The translations under genes and the position numbers were made by a program. From the NCBI RefSeq assembly GCF_027595165.1, contig NZ_CP097291.1, positions 2,790,001-2,854,000 of the forward strand: a stretch of DNA of 64,000 bases, read 5' to 3'. Each line of letters opens with the position of its first letter. Position 1 is the stretch's first letter. Shown piece by piece: positions 1 through 9,483 of the stretch. The DNA is from Providencia sp. PROV188 (GTDB lineage: Bacteria > Pseudomonadota > Gammaproteobacteria > Enterobacterales > Enterobacteriaceae). The notes beneath the pieces are model-generated. The model searched no databases and was not told the origin of the DNA. It worked only from the letters and a program-made list of their open reading frames with translations.

Positions 1-866
1 TTTCAACGCTCTACTCATTTAACCTATTTAATGCCGCTAAAGAATATAAAAATTACCTCTATACTGCTTTTTGGCTATCCATGATTCTAGTCGCCATCTA
101 TATTGGCGATACGCTACGCTTAGGCACTGGGTTTTATATTTATCTGGCGATATTCTCATTTATCTATTATCAGCTCTATGGCACAGATCCGATCATGGAC
201 TTAACCATGAAATTCATGATTATCATGTCCACCATTGGCACAATCTTGCCTGAAGTATCAAAAAGCCTGACCTTAGGCTTTTTAATTGGCAGTGGTGTTA
301 CCTTGCTCACCTATTATTTTCTCAGCCACAAAATGACTCGCCATTCCATTATTACGCCACTTACTGTGGAAAAAAATCTATTTACCCTACGTAAAAATAT
401 TATCCCGCGGTCAATGACCTATACCATTGGATTACTATTAACTTTGGCTATCCCTCGGATGGTAGATTTAGGGCATTTCTATTGGACATTGCTGACTTTT
501 GTTTTTGTATTACACCCAAAATCTGAAAGCATTGTACGCATTACACTGCAACGGGTGGCGGGTAGCTTAATTTCCGTGTTATTCCTATTTCTATTATTTA
601 ATACCCCGTTGATGCCTTATATTGGGTTAGTGGCGATTTTGGTTTTCGCCTTTTTGCTGCCAATGAGCTTTCATCACGGCTATACCTTTATGACTTTTGT
701 CGTCACCAGCCTAATCCTCTCCGTTCTTGAGCAAGTGGTTTATTGGCGTCATCCTGTTTATACATTATTGTTTGATCGCGTTCTTGAAACTGCATTAGGT
801 GGGGCTATCGCTATCATTACCAGTATTATCTTGAAATTATTTAGAGAAAAAAGCCCGGAAAGCTAA
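1..866 (+). CDS. FUSC/DUF2955-like inner-membrane protein, 5' end cut by window
   Basis: The reading frame is open from the left edge of the window, so the ATG at 81 is probably internal and the N-terminal part lies outside. The visible part has about eight hydrophobic segments in two blocks separated by a short polar stretch (SHKMTRHS...EKNLFTLRKN). This is the layout of the C-terminal transmembrane half of FUSC/DUF2955 proteins, the family of aromatic-acid and p-hydroxybenzoate efflux components (AaeB, YccS). The tail is short and basic (KLFREKSPES). A role as an efflux component is inferred from the fold only; no substrate can be read from the sequence. The next gene lies on the opposite strand, so this one ends its own transcript. 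Confidence 0.6.
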   Translation, partial: STLYSFNLFNAAKEYKNYLYTAFWLSMILVAIYIGDTLRLGTGFYIYLAIFSFIYYQLYGTDPIMDLTMKFMIIMSTIGTILPEVSKSLTLGFLIGSGVTLLTYYFLSHKMTRHSIITPLTVEKNLFTLRKNIIPRSMTYTIGLLLTLAIPRMVDLGHFYWTLLTFVFVLHPKSESIVRITLQRVAGSLISVLFLFLLFNTPLMPYIGLVAILVFAFLLPMSFHHGYTFMTFVVTSLILSVLEQVVYWRHPVYTLLFDRVLETALGGAIAIITSIILKLFREKSPES

Positions 867-950
867 CACTATTCGGAGGTATAGCGCTAACCATCCAGAC
901 TTTGTTTATAGATTAATTAGGTTGATATCTCGCTGAAGCTCTACCCGACT

Positions 951-1643
951 TCACCATGGTAATGACGCATTTTCCCCATTCGCGTGCTCGCCGTAATACA
1001 ATGACGGCAAGAAACGAGACAAATAGGTAAATTCGTTATAACAGTGGCGCATTAGCTCTAGTCCAATTTCATCGGACAGCTGTGTGCGCGGATCCTCAAG
1101 AGATGCGCCTAGCAAGAAACGGCTACGTAATACACAACCAAACTCAGTATCACGGGCTAGATGCATCATTTTCCCATCAATAGGATACCCCTTGGCATCT
1201 ATTTCAATATGCTCACCAAAGCCAATCGAAGAGCAAACTGCACCGGAAATATGCCCCTCTTTGATGGCTTTTTCATAAGCTGAAGCCTCAAAGAAATCCG
1301 TTGGTTCTCTAAATTTTAACTTCGCAGCAACAGGCGGGATCGCACCGAGAGATTCAACCGCATGGATGGAAGCGCCAATAAAACTTTGCCCTTTTTGCCA
1401 TTTATCATCCCAGCCGTGATGAGCAACATGGTCATGGGGATGCCACCAGCGGATATGTTGTGTGGTTTCAAAAAAGGTAAACCACCACGTTAACATTCGG
1501 CCTTTACAACCATGCAAATCGGTACGAACTGCGACTGTTAATAACCCATTTTCATCACGCTCAATACCCATTTCCATGCGTAACGGATGTGGAAGTAGCA
1601 ACTGATTTATGTCGTCAACTGCCCATGTTTGATTTGTTTTCAT
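951..1643 (-). CDS. PhlG-like (2,4-diacetylphloroglucinol hydrolase family) protein
   Basis: A 230-residue soluble protein without a signal peptide. It carries the WWHPHDHV motif near residue 66 and conserved His/Glu residues further on (GFGEHIEID, HCYNEF). These are the metal-binding residues expected for the DAPG hydrolase PhlG family, zinc enzymes that cleave a C-C bond in acylated phloroglucinols. The actual substrate here is unknown. It is divergent from a TetR regulator, with a perfect palindrome between them, so it is probably the regulator's main target. A job in detoxifying or using an aromatic or acylated metabolite is inferred. Confidence 0.72.
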   Translation of the reverse strand: MKTNQTWAVDDINQLLLPHPLRMEMGIERDENGLLTVAVRTDLHGCKGRMLTWWFTFFETTQHIRWWHPHDHVAHHGWDDKWQKGQSFIGASIHAVESLGAIPPVAAKLKFREPTDFFEASAYEKAIKEGHISGAVCSSIGFGEHIEIDAKGYPIDGKMMHLARDTEFGCVLRSRFLLGASLEDPRTQLSDEIGLELMRHCYNEFTYLSRFLPSLYYGEHANGENASLPW

Positions 1644-1665
1644 GATGACCTACCTATCTCGTTTT

Positions 1666-1692
1666 ATTAGGAAACTTATTTTGTTTCCTAAT
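1666..1692. promoter_or_regulatory. TetR-type operator between divergent genes
   Basis: A perfect inverted repeat, ATTAGGAAAC, 7-nt spacer TTATTTT, GTTTCCTAAT, sits in the 104-bp gap between the PhlG-like gene and the TetR gene. Ten-base arms in a divergent intergenic gap are the usual layout of an autoregulatory TetR operator. Confidence 0.72.
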
Positions 1693-1747
1693 TAGTTTTG
1701 AGCTAAAATGAAAAAAAGTCAAGATAGCAAAATGAGGTAAGCCATTT

Positions 1748-2383
1748 ATGTCAAACAACAGTGAGAAGAAGCCAACTCGAGGTCGCCCAAGTATTCCTGA
1801 GGCGCTTCTCAAAGAAAAAATCATGAATGCAGCGCTGAATTCACTACTTGAAGATGGATACCAACTCACCAGTATTGATAATGTGGCAAAACGTGCAGGC
1901 GTAGCTAAAAAAACCATTTATCGGTTTATGGAAAATCGTGAAGAACTCGTGGAAAGAGTCGTACTCAATTGGACGGATAGCTTTGTACCCTTGTTTGAAC
2001 ATAAAGCCACGACCCGCGATGAGCTATTTAGCCTATTGCAGAATAATTTAGAAATTGTCGCAAAAACTGTTCTTTCCCAAGAAGCTGTTGGGCTGTATCG
2101 CTTATTGCAGACAGATTTTGTGCACAAAGAATTGCTATTAGAAAAATACCAACAAAACGGTATTGAGCGCAGTCGCCAATTACTCAATCAATGGTTAACC
2201 CGCCATGCGCAAGACGAAATTATCCAACAGCATGATTTTGCCATTATCAGCGATTTGATCCTCTCTATGACGATAGCTGAACCATTACGCCAAATTTCAT
2301 TAGGGCTTTCCCCGGCTGGGCTGACACCCGAGTTTCAGCAAAGGATCACCCATGTGATTGATTTTTGTCGCTCTAGAGTTTAG
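1748..2383 (+). CDS. TetR/AcrR family transcriptional regulator
   Basis: A 211-residue protein with the N-terminal TetR helix-turn-helix at about residues 20-65 (LEDGYQLTSIDNVAKRAGVAKKTIYRFM, read in parts as TSIDNVAKRAG and AKKTIYRFMENREEL). The C-terminal two thirds form an alpha-helical ligand-binding region of the AcrR C-terminal type. The N terminus is basic (KKPTRGRPSIPEALL). The gene is divergent from the PhlG-like hydrolase gene and shares the palindrome at 1666-1692, so it probably represses both genes and is released by an aromatic ligand. The ligand is unknown. Confidence 0.87.
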   Translation: MSNNSEKKPTRGRPSIPEALLKEKIMNAALNSLLEDGYQLTSIDNVAKRAGVAKKTIYRFMENREELVERVVLNWTDSFVPLFEHKATTRDELFSLLQNNLEIVAKTVLSQEAVGLYRLLQTDFVHKELLLEKYQQNGIERSRQLLNQWLTRHAQDEIIQQHDFAIISDLILSMTIAEPLRQISLGLSPAGLTPEFQQRITHVIDFCRSRV

Positions 2384-2470
2384 AGAAAAAACAACCAAAT
2401 ACATTTTCATGCTCTATACTTTCATTAACATTCATCAAGCCTGACAAATGAAAGGCAGCTGGAGCTAAAC

Positions 2471-3112
2471 ATGAAAATATCGATCCTAGGAGCTACGGGT
2501 TTTGTCGGTAAAGCGTTGGTTTCTGAAGCCTTAATGCGTCATCATCAAGTTACTGCAATTTCTCGTCACAGCAATCAGCTCGCCCAACATGCTCATTTAA
2601 TTGCTGAATCAGGAGATATTACGGATGTGGCATGGCTAACATCCCGGCTTAAAGGTCAAGATGTGGTGCTTAGCGCATTTAATGGAGGATGGAGTAACCC
2701 TAATCTGTACCGCGATACGGTTGCAGGTAACCAAGCAATCTTAGATGCCGTAAAAAGGGCGGGTATAAAACGATTTATTGTAGTTGGTGGTGCCGGCAGT
2801 TTAGAAATCGCCCCTGGTGTTCTATTGCTCGACTCCCCCGATTTTCCAGCCAATATTTGGCCTGGAGCCCAAGCTGTCAAAGAATTTAAAACGACGTTGG
2901 AATCTATCGATAGCTTAGATTGGACATTTGTTTCTCCTGCCGCGATGCTTGAAGATGGCGCTCGGACAGAAACATTTCGCCTTGGTGGAAAACAGCTATT
3001 AATGAATGGCAATACCCCCGCAAAAATATCCGTTCAGGATTTAGCGGTAGCGATATTAGATGAGGTAGAGCGACCACAATTTATTCGTCAGCAGTTTACA
3101 GCTGCATATTAA
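2471..3112 (+). CDS. NAD(P)-binding Rossmann/NmrA-like oxidoreductase
   Basis: A 213-residue single-domain protein. It opens with the glycine-rich dinucleotide motif GATGFVGKAL (residues 7-16) and continues with LSAFNGGW, RFIVVGGAGSLEIAPG and DWTFVSPAA, typical of the NAD(H)-binding atypical SDR group that includes YwnB and NmrA-like reductases. A ribosome-binding site (GGAGCT) lies just upstream of the ATG. The family includes azo/flavin reductase-like and regulatory members, so the substrate cannot be named. It follows the TetR gene by 87 bp and may belong to the same detoxification response. Confidence 0.77.
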   Translation: MKISILGATGFVGKALVSEALMRHHQVTAISRHSNQLAQHAHLIAESGDITDVAWLTSRLKGQDVVLSAFNGGWSNPNLYRDTVAGNQAILDAVKRAGIKRFIVVGGAGSLEIAPGVLLLDSPDFPANIWPGAQAVKEFKTTLESIDSLDWTFVSPAAMLEDGARTETFRLGGKQLLMNGNTPAKISVQDLAVAILDEVERPQFIRQQFTAAY

Positions 3113-3607
3113 TAACAAATGGATTCCGAGTAAATCATGACTAAATGTATCTGTTTATTTGTTTAACATAAAAAGTAATACAATCATTAACGTTTAATGA
3201 ATATTCGTATATTCCCGTATAAAAATATGATTACTCACTTATAAATAATTAAATTAAGATTATCATCATTTAAATAAAGTTAAGTTTAGCTATCAATATA
3301 ATTTAAACTTGTGCGTTATTAATTCATATTGAGACTAGAGTTTTATTTTATTTTTAGGTGCGATGATTTTGATGAGCTTTATGAGATTATTCATAATAGG
3401 CAGTTATTGTATGCAGATATAATCTAAAAGCAGAGTATTAAGCCGGAAGAAACAACCTATAATAGTAAAACAGATAATCTCTTCCGGTCAGACGATTAAA
3501 TTCATGGAGTCCCTTTTATCAAAGCAGGGTCGAAAATAGAGAATTTTTGCTTTCCTAGTGATAGCTAACTATTAAAAACAAATAAAAAACATAACATACT
3601 GATATTT
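3113..3607. other. AT-rich gap with one long-range stem
   Basis: No gene is supported here. The stretch is strongly AT-rich. The only clear structure is CCGGAAGA (3443-3450) and its inverse complement TCTTCCGG (3480-3487), enclosing 29 nt, which could be the base of a small transcript hairpin. No terminator-like T-run follows directly. Confidence 0.4.
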
Positions 3608-3862
3608 TTAATGAAGTGTACTACGAGCGCCACTATTTATGTTCACAACACCATATAAGAATGATGCGGGTTCCAAGTTAAATAAATAGGCAAATTGAAA
3701 AAGTGAATCAACATCAATGCAGCTTTCTCCACTCTCGAAACGATTCATTTCATCTTCAGAAACACCAATTAAATCGGCCGCTTGCTGAATACTCATTTTA
3801 TGACTTTCTCTTTGCATACGGATCTTAATCCCTAGCTTTTTCGCAATTTCATTTTCATTCAT
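3608..3862 (-). CDS. small XRE-family helix-turn-helix regulator
   Basis: An 84-residue protein that is almost entirely a Cro/CI-type HTH: KKLGIKIRMQRESHKMSIQ, then QAADLIGVSEDEMNRFESGE, then a short helical C-terminal extension. I place the start at 3862 because AAGGAG sits 5-6 nt upstream of that ATG; a longer frame to 3895 lacks such a site. The size and the LIGVSEDEMNRFESGE motif resemble MrpJ-like regulators of Proteus and Providencia, which often control fimbriae and motility. No fimbrial gene is next to it. It is flanked on both sides by long AT-rich gaps. Confidence 0.77.
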   Translation of the reverse strand: MNENEIAKKLGIKIRMQRESHKMSIQQAADLIGVSEDEMNRFESGESCIDVDSLFQFAYLFNLEPASFLYGVVNINSGARSTLH

Positions 3863-4833
3863 AAATGCTCCTTTTACTATTAGATTGAATACCAATTATG
3901 AGGGCAGCTAAATTATCATCACACCAAGTTTAATTAATTGACTTATGTTAATAAAATACGACATACATCACATCATTTAGTGACATTCATAAATAGATAT
4001 TTTTCACTTAAAACTGTAATTGGTTGATTTAAATTACAAATAAAACCAATAATCCATGTAATATAAAAATAAAAGCGTGATAGCAATCACATAAAATTCA
4101 GATTAATACCTGTGTATATTTACTTATTATGCCCATCAAATAATGATGCAAAAATTTAATTACTCATTTAATGATGATCTGCAGCATATGGCTATATTAC
4201 AAAATCACAAAAACAATGATCAAGGATTATCTTAACTTTTTTCAAATAATGATAGCTTACGTTTATATACTTAAATTTATTCTTATATTTTAAATCATCT
4301 ACTAATGACATATTCACTTAAACAACATGCAATATCATAATAATAACTGACTAAATCATCTATCACTATCAGAATAATTTTTTATCATTTATTTAACTTT
4401 TCTCAAATAACTTATTTTGTCATACAAAATATGAATATTAATGAATGATGATTGAATTATATTCACACCAACTGAATCGAGTAACCTATTGAATATTTGC
4501 TTTAATTCGATTCATTTGTTAAACGCTTTAATTCTATTTATATGAATAGCATTTTCTTTGCATAAAGACTGAGTTAACAAAAAATGCGTTGTAGACTATC
4601 AAAAAATTCAGCGTATTCCTAATACGTTACCTCTGTTTAATAGCCTAACCAACCATCATTTCGAGTGTAAAAACCCAATTAAAACTTACCTAACTTCACA
4701 TTGCATATAAAAAAATTGCCAGTAGACATGCTATCCTATGTTCAATTACGATGAGTTTTATCTAACTTTAATGCTCAGATTTGGCGCTTACTTAAAAATA
4801 ACGCCTGTTGTAAAAGTAACTGGAAAGGTAACC
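3863..4833. other. long AT-rich intergenic region
   Basis: About 970 bp without a convincing gene. The base composition is extremely AT-rich, with many ATTTAA/TTAAAT words. It separates a leftward XRE gene from a rightward AraC gene, so it must hold both promoters, and H-NS-type silencing is plausible from composition alone. A frame upstream of the AraC start (4738-4833) is open but has no ribosome-binding site. Confidence 0.4.
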
Positions 4834-5718
4834 ATGCTACAAGAAAGTGTTATCAGGGAAATTATTCTCTGGATCGAACAAAATTTAGAGTCACGGCTCT
4901 CCCTTGATACCGTGGCTGATAAATCTGGATACACTAAATGGCACTTTCAACGATTATTTAAAGCCCAAACAGGTCTTGCGTTAGGTGCTTATATTCGCGC
5001 TCGTCGTTTATCCTGCTCTGCGGTTGCTTTACGCTTGACGAGTGATAGCATCATGGATATTTCACTACGCTATCGATTTGATTCACAACAAACTTTTTGC
5101 CGTGCATTCAAGAAACAATTTGGTGTAACGCCTTCAGAATATCGTAAACGCTCAGGCTGGCATATTGAAGGGTTCTGCCTTCCTCTGCGTGAAAGTAAAG
5201 AGCTCGAAGCTCATGTGGAATTAGTTGAGTTGAAAGAGATCCACTTAGTAGGAATGACTCATCGCTACACACAAGGCATTAACGAGTGGAACTTAAAAAC
5301 TGAAGAGTTACGACGCCAGTATTGGAAAAGCTTTTTAGATAAAAACAAGATTGTTGCCAAAAACTTATATGCTATCCACGGGGTTGATAAAAGCTCCGAT
5401 GAAGAAGGCCGCTTCCTCTATTCCACTGCATTTGATGAAAACGATCTTGATGTTATGCCACCATTTACTAAAAAATTGATGGTGCCTGCCGGCAATTATT
5501 TGCAAATTAAATTTATCGGTAACTTACAAGGTACTGACTATAACGACATTATTTATACCGTTTATGGAAAGGTGCTCGCCGAGATGGATATTGCTCGCGG
5601 CTTAGGCGCTGATATAGAACATTATGTTTTAAAATCAACGCCAACTTATGAGGATTTTACTAGTCACCCTCATACTTACATCCAAGAGCTGAATTACTAT
5701 ATTCCTGTGATTACATAA
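4834..5718 (+). CDS. Rob/MarA-like AraC regulator with GyrI-like effector domain
   Basis: Read from the ATG at 4834 (AAAGG 5 nt upstream), the product is 294 residues, close to the length of Rob. The N-terminal part has two AraC-type HTH motifs: LSLDTVADKSGYTKWHFQRL and MDISLRYRFDSQQTFCRAF, with the family signature FGVTPSEYRKR. The C-terminal half (from about residue 115) contains EIHLVGMTHRYTQG and YYIPV, matching the GyrI-like small-molecule-binding domain found in Rob. Such proteins activate efflux and stress genes in response to toxic ligands. It is convergent with the TonB receptor gene and separated from it by a strong hairpin. Whether this is the genome's true rob or a paralogue cannot be told here. 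Confidence 0.8.
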   Translation: MLQESVIREIILWIEQNLESRLSLDTVADKSGYTKWHFQRLFKAQTGLALGAYIRARRLSCSAVALRLTSDSIMDISLRYRFDSQQTFCRAFKKQFGVTPSEYRKRSGWHIEGFCLPLRESKELEAHVELVELKEIHLVGMTHRYTQGINEWNLKTEELRRQYWKSFLDKNKIVAKNLYAIHGVDKSSDEEGRFLYSTAFDENDLDVMPPFTKKLMVPAGNYLQIKFIGNLQGTDYNDIIYTVYGKVLAEMDIARGLGADIEHYVLKSTPTYEDFTSHPHTYIQELNYYIPVIT

Positions 5719-5721
5719 AAA

Positions 5722-5751
5722 CTAACAACCCGCTTTTACACGGGTTGTTAG
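5722..5751 (-). terminator. intrinsic terminator between convergent genes
   Basis: A perfect 11-bp stem, CTAACAACCCG paired with CGGGTTGTTAG, with an 8-nt loop. It is followed on the minus strand by TTTTTATG, so it best ends leftward transcription of the copper receptor gene, but it lies where both convergent genes end. Confidence 0.8.
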
Positions 5752-5772
5752 CTTCATTCAGTACTGAATAAA

Positions 5773-7815
5773 TTAGAACGTGACGTTCAGTTTACCCCAG
5801 AATGTTCGACCTGGCTCATTTACAGGGCTATTGGACGAATAACCAAATCCACTGTTACCCGCTAAGTTCAAGTGCTCACTGTAAGTTTTATCAAACAAGT
5901 TATCAACACCCGCACTCAGTTTTACACTTTCATTAATACGGTATGCAGTATTCATCGAAAATACCGTAAAACCTGCACTTTCGCTGAAGTCTTTTCCAAC
6001 CACGTTACCTTCGTTGATTGCTACGCGATCTTGACGACTCACCATGCGCACCAACCCCGTCGTTGTCCAATCGCCTTTTTCCCACGTTAAACCTAAACGG
6101 CTTTCCAATGGCGGCATTTGAGGCAGTGCACGTCCATCAGTTCTATTTTTCCCCCAAGAATACGCAAGGCTTGCATCGGCTTTCCACTCATCGCTGAGTT
6201 GATAAGCGACGCCCATTTCACCGCCCATGATCATCGCATTGACGTTTTCAACTTGGCTCATTCTGGCGTTAGTTGGGCTATAGCGGAATAAAATAAAATC
6301 ATCAACGCGCCCTACATAAGCAGAAATCCATGCATTGGCTTTATCATCATTGTATTTCGCACCAATATCTAACTGTGTCGTTTTCTCGGTTTTCACATTG
6401 TCGAAAACATTTTTGCTGCCATTCGGACCCATTTTTGGCGAGAATAACTCCCAATAATCTGGGAATCTTTCTGTATACCCTACCCCTGCGTATAACATCA
6501 CTGGCGTTTCAGGTAATGCATGTTCATAGCGAACGAATCCTGCTGGCATGACTGTGTTACGACCGGATGACCCTACATCGGTGTAATTATCCACCAATAC
6601 GCGGTCTAAACGTCCACCACCAATCACCTTACCTTGCTCGCTCGCAGTCCAAGTGACCTCACTGAATACGCCATAATCTTGAAATTCTGCATCTTTTTTC
6701 CAGCTATTATTGCTGTTTTTACGGTGCTTATTGGTCTGCATATCTGCACCAGTACGCAGCTCATAATCACTCCATAACCACGTCCCCATGACTCGACCGC
6801 CCATCGTCTCGCGGTCAACACGCATTTTCATTGGCATATTCATCATCATACCGTGCCCGCCATGGCCACCGCCCATATGCCCACCGCCAGATCCCATTGT
6901 GCTCGTTGGGCTACGCAGTGAATAGTTATCCATAATATGGTCGGCGTAGTTGTAGTAAACATTCCCTTCGATTTTATCGAATACCTCACCGATATTGCTT
7001 TTCTCGAAACGTAATCCTAAGCTTTCACGCTTGAATTGAGAGCCATCCATTCCTCGCCCTGCATATCGCGCTTCACCATCACCTTTCCCTGCGGAAAGCT
7101 CGAGTAATGTGTATTCATCCGGCGTCCAGCCCACTGCAACATCCGCATTCCATTTATCCCATTTAGACGGTACTTTGTTCCCGTTTCCATCTTTATAGTC
7201 ATTAGAGTGAGATTTATTGCCAGTCAGGCGTACATAGCCTTTCTCATTGCCCAAGCTCACATCCGCATTAGCATCCCAACGCTGGTTCGATGCCGTCAAT
7301 GCACTCGCATTACCTTGAATGCCCCCCTCCGTAAAGACAGTTTTTTCACGCTCAAAACGCACCGTTCCCGCCGAGTTTCCAGGTCCCCATAATACGGTTT
7401 GAGGACCTTTCACCATGGTGAGCAAGTCAAAGTTTTCCGGTGAAATATAGGATGTCGGCGCATCCATACGGGAAGGACACGCTCCCAACATTTCACTGTC
7501 ATTCGTCATGATCTTAAGACGAGAACCAAACATGCCACGAAAAACAGGGTCGCCATTTGTTCCACCGTTACGGATTTGGGAAAAACCGGGGATCGTTTTC
7601 AAGTAATCAGAGCCATCACTCGCAGGTACTGGCTGTCTTGGGGTTTTAAGCGATGTTGAAATAGTTAACGGCGAGTCCACTGGCGCGGTGACAATCATCA
7701 CTGAGCTATCGGTGATTGAGCTTTGATTTTCTTCTTTGGCGAAAGTGGATGTTGACGCGATAGCCGAAATCACCAGCGCAGTCATAGGTGCAAATTTAAA
7801 ATTAATTGAGTTCAT
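5773..7815 (-). CDS. oprC: TonB-dependent copper receptor (OprC/NosA-like)
   Basis: A 680-residue outer-membrane receptor. It has a signal peptide ending near STSTFA, a plug domain (VMIVTAPVDSPL, SDYLKTIPGFSQIRNGGTN, FRGMFGSRLKIM), a beta-barrel, and a C-terminal aromatic residue (KLNVTF). The plug and barrel features match the TonB-dependent copper receptor family of OprC/NosA. A striking extracellular-loop candidate near residue 310 is almost all Gly, His and Met (GGGHMGGGHGGHGMMMNMPM), suiting Cu(I)/Cu(II) capture. The gene lies 181 bp downstream of a DUF2946 gene on the same strand, the usual partner of such receptors. The function is well supported by family; metal specificity is inferred. 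Confidence 0.85.
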   Translation of the reverse strand: MNSINFKFAPMTALVISAIASTSTFAKEENQSSITDSSVMIVTAPVDSPLTISTSLKTPRQPVPASDGSDYLKTIPGFSQIRNGGTNGDPVFRGMFGSRLKIMTNDSEMLGACPSRMDAPTSYISPENFDLLTMVKGPQTVLWGPGNSAGTVRFEREKTVFTEGGIQGNASALTASNQRWDANADVSLGNEKGYVRLTGNKSHSNDYKDGNGNKVPSKWDKWNADVAVGWTPDEYTLLELSAGKGDGEARYAGRGMDGSQFKRESLGLRFEKSNIGEVFDKIEGNVYYNYADHIMDNYSLRSPTSTMGSGGGHMGGGHGGHGMMMNMPMKMRVDRETMGGRVMGTWLWSDYELRTGADMQTNKHRKNSNNSWKKDAEFQDYGVFSEVTWTASEQGKVIGGGRLDRVLVDNYTDVGSSGRNTVMPAGFVRYEHALPETPVMLYAGVGYTERFPDYWELFSPKMGPNGSKNVFDNVKTEKTTQLDIGAKYNDDKANAWISAYVGRVDDFILFRYSPTNARMSQVENVNAMIMGGEMGVAYQLSDEWKADASLAYSWGKNRTDGRALPQMPPLESRLGLTWEKGDWTTTGLVRMVSRQDRVAINEGNVVGKDFSESAGFTVFSMNTAYRINESVKLSAGVDNLFDKTYSEHLNLAGNSGFGYSSNSPVNEPGRTFWGKLNVTF

Positions 7816-7996
7816 TTTTAGCCTATTTTTATCTGTTTCTTACTGCTATTAACTCAAGGAGTTAATGACCACTCAGCTTCTTTTGAAAAACAGCCTAGCC
7901 TCCTGAAAATGAAGCTAAATTTCAGGATAAGCGAAGTGGTTTTGTCCATTGAAGACAAAATGCAGTTTTAAATTACGTTAAATAAAGAAATAAGAA

Positions 7997-8425
7997 TCAA
8001 TAGGATGTCGGTGGTGCTCGAGCTAGCTGTAATGACCAAGGACGGAAAATTCGTAATTGAATACAACGTTCGAAAGGAACAAAGATAGCGAGGGTTGCTA
8101 ATTGGCGGATCACCGCAGCAACAAATAAAATCAAAAATGGGAAGTGAACAAGTAGTTGGCAGTAACCACACGCGATGTCTTCCATCGGTGATTGCCCGAT
8201 TCCCGTCATCAGCATATGGTTCATCGCACCGCCATCTTCGCAATGTTCAGACAATGGCATTTCTTGATGCTGCTGCATCGAATGCTCCGCCATTTCCCCA
8301 TGCCCCATCGAGCAGTTGTTCATATGTGACATTGATTTTGAAATCAATGGCGCAACGAACAGCATCGCAACAGCGAGTAAGGCAAGGTAAGCGGCAAATT
8401 GTCGAATCGCGTGACGTAAATGCAA
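7997..8425 (-). CDS. DUF2946 family membrane-anchored Met/His-rich protein
   Basis: A 142-residue protein. An N-terminal hydrophobic segment (about residues 10-30, FAAYLALLAVAMLFVAPLIS) is followed by a periplasmic-type stretch rich in Met, His and Cys (SMSHMNNCSMGHGEMAEHSM, then EHCEDGGAMNHM and IACGYCQLL), and a second hydrophobic segment. DUF2946 proteins are commonly encoded beside copper receptors. The Met/His clusters are typical copper ligands, so a copper-handling role with the adjacent receptor is inferred. No biochemical role is established for this family that I can name. Confidence 0.75.
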   Translation of the reverse strand: MHLRHAIRQFAAYLALLAVAMLFVAPLISKSMSHMNNCSMGHGEMAEHSMQQHQEMPLSEHCEDGGAMNHMLMTGIGQSPMEDIACGYCQLLVHFPFLILFVAAVIRQLATLAIFVPFERCIQLRIFRPWSLQLARAPPTSY

Positions 8426-8604
8426 CGGTTTTCCGGTGTTTCATAGCCTATAGATGGGCGCAGATTGTATCTTAATAAGAGGCTTAATGTTATTGTTTTT
8501 TGGCATTATTGTTAAGGCAAAATGCAGCTCGCAAGCCTGACAAAAAAACTAACTAACTTGGGTTAAGCAATACAGAGTTAATTAATATTGGTAAAATGTA
8601 CCCG

Positions 8605-9483
8605 TTAGTTTTTCTTCTTCAAAAAGACTAAAGCGACACTAGTAAAAATCAAAACCATTCCAATCAACATATTCACGTTTATTGCTTCACCTAAGTAGTA
8701 ATACGAAATAAGCACACTCATCATCGGTGAAATAAGAATCGAATAAGACGATAGTTCAGCCCCGCCATTATCAATCATGTAAAACCATAAAATGTAAACT
8801 AATACCCCATTTGCTACACCGATAAAAATCACGGGAATCAGCAATTCCATCATCAATCTATGGTAACTCAATCCATAGCTTGTCAGATCTAAATTGACAG
8901 ATAGAAACATCGTAAAAATCAATATAATCAAAAATGAAGTGATATTTTGATAAAGCACCTTTGAAAAAACATCAACGCTGACGGCAACGTGTCCTGATAG
9001 AAAGGTTCCTAGCGCCCATGCAAATGCACTCAACAATATAATCACTTCACCATAGCTCATCGCATCAAATGAGGTAAAAAACAGAATTCCAAGCCCACAA
9101 AGTACCGAGACAACCAACGAGTTCAAGATTATCTTCCGCTGGCTTATCATCACAAAGCAAGACGTTATCGCTGGCATGGTATAGACCAATACCGATGCCT
9201 TAACGGAGTCCGTAAATTGGAGCGCAATGTTGTTTAATATTGGCACGAGGAACATATTTAAAATGCCAAGAGGAATGCAACGAATAAAATGACTCACTAT
9301 AAATTGCTTTTTGTATATAAAGAAAAATACAAATAACAGCACCAGCAAAGCTATCAATGCGGAATAGAATCGGAATACCCATGCCCCAACAATTCCAATA
9401 CCGATTTTCGAGATCGGAAACCCCATCCCCCACAGTATAGATATTATCGCTGCAAATATAATGACCGTATTTTTATGCGTCAT
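8605..9483 (-). CDS. EamA-family transporter, PaaC-like exporter/self-resistance of the RiPP cluster
   Basis: A 292-residue membrane protein with about ten hydrophobic helices in two homologous halves, the EamA (DMT superfamily) layout. I start it at the ATG at 9483, inside the end of the upstream oxygenase gene (11-nt overlap); the longer open frame to 9522 would begin deep inside that gene. It is the last gene of the four-gene cluster. In pantocin A biosynthesis a membrane protein at this place is thought to export the product and protect the producer, which I infer here. Like its cluster neighbours it is visibly more AT-rich than the nap/ccm genes. Confidence 0.78.
   Translation of the reverse strand: MTHKNTVIIFAAIISILWGMGFPISKIGIGIVGAWVFRFYSALIALLVLLFVFFFIYKKQFIVSHFIRCIPLGILNMFLVPILNNIALQFTDSVKASVLVYTMPAITSCFVMISQRKIILNSLVVSVLCGLGILFFTSFDAMSYGEVIILLSAFAWALGTFLSGHVAVSVDVFSKVLYQNITSFLIILIFTMFLSVNLDLTSYGLSYHRLMMELLIPVIFIGVANGVLVYILWFYMIDNGGAELSSYSILISPMMSVLISYYYLGEAINVNMLIGMVLIFTSVALVFLKKKN

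Noticed and set aside
6330..7392. Several 60-75-codon frames opposite the copper receptor gene
   Set aside because: They lie entirely antisense to a well-supported gene, have no ribosome-binding sites and no recognisable domains. The same holds for antisense frames over nap, ccm, sfu and fimD.
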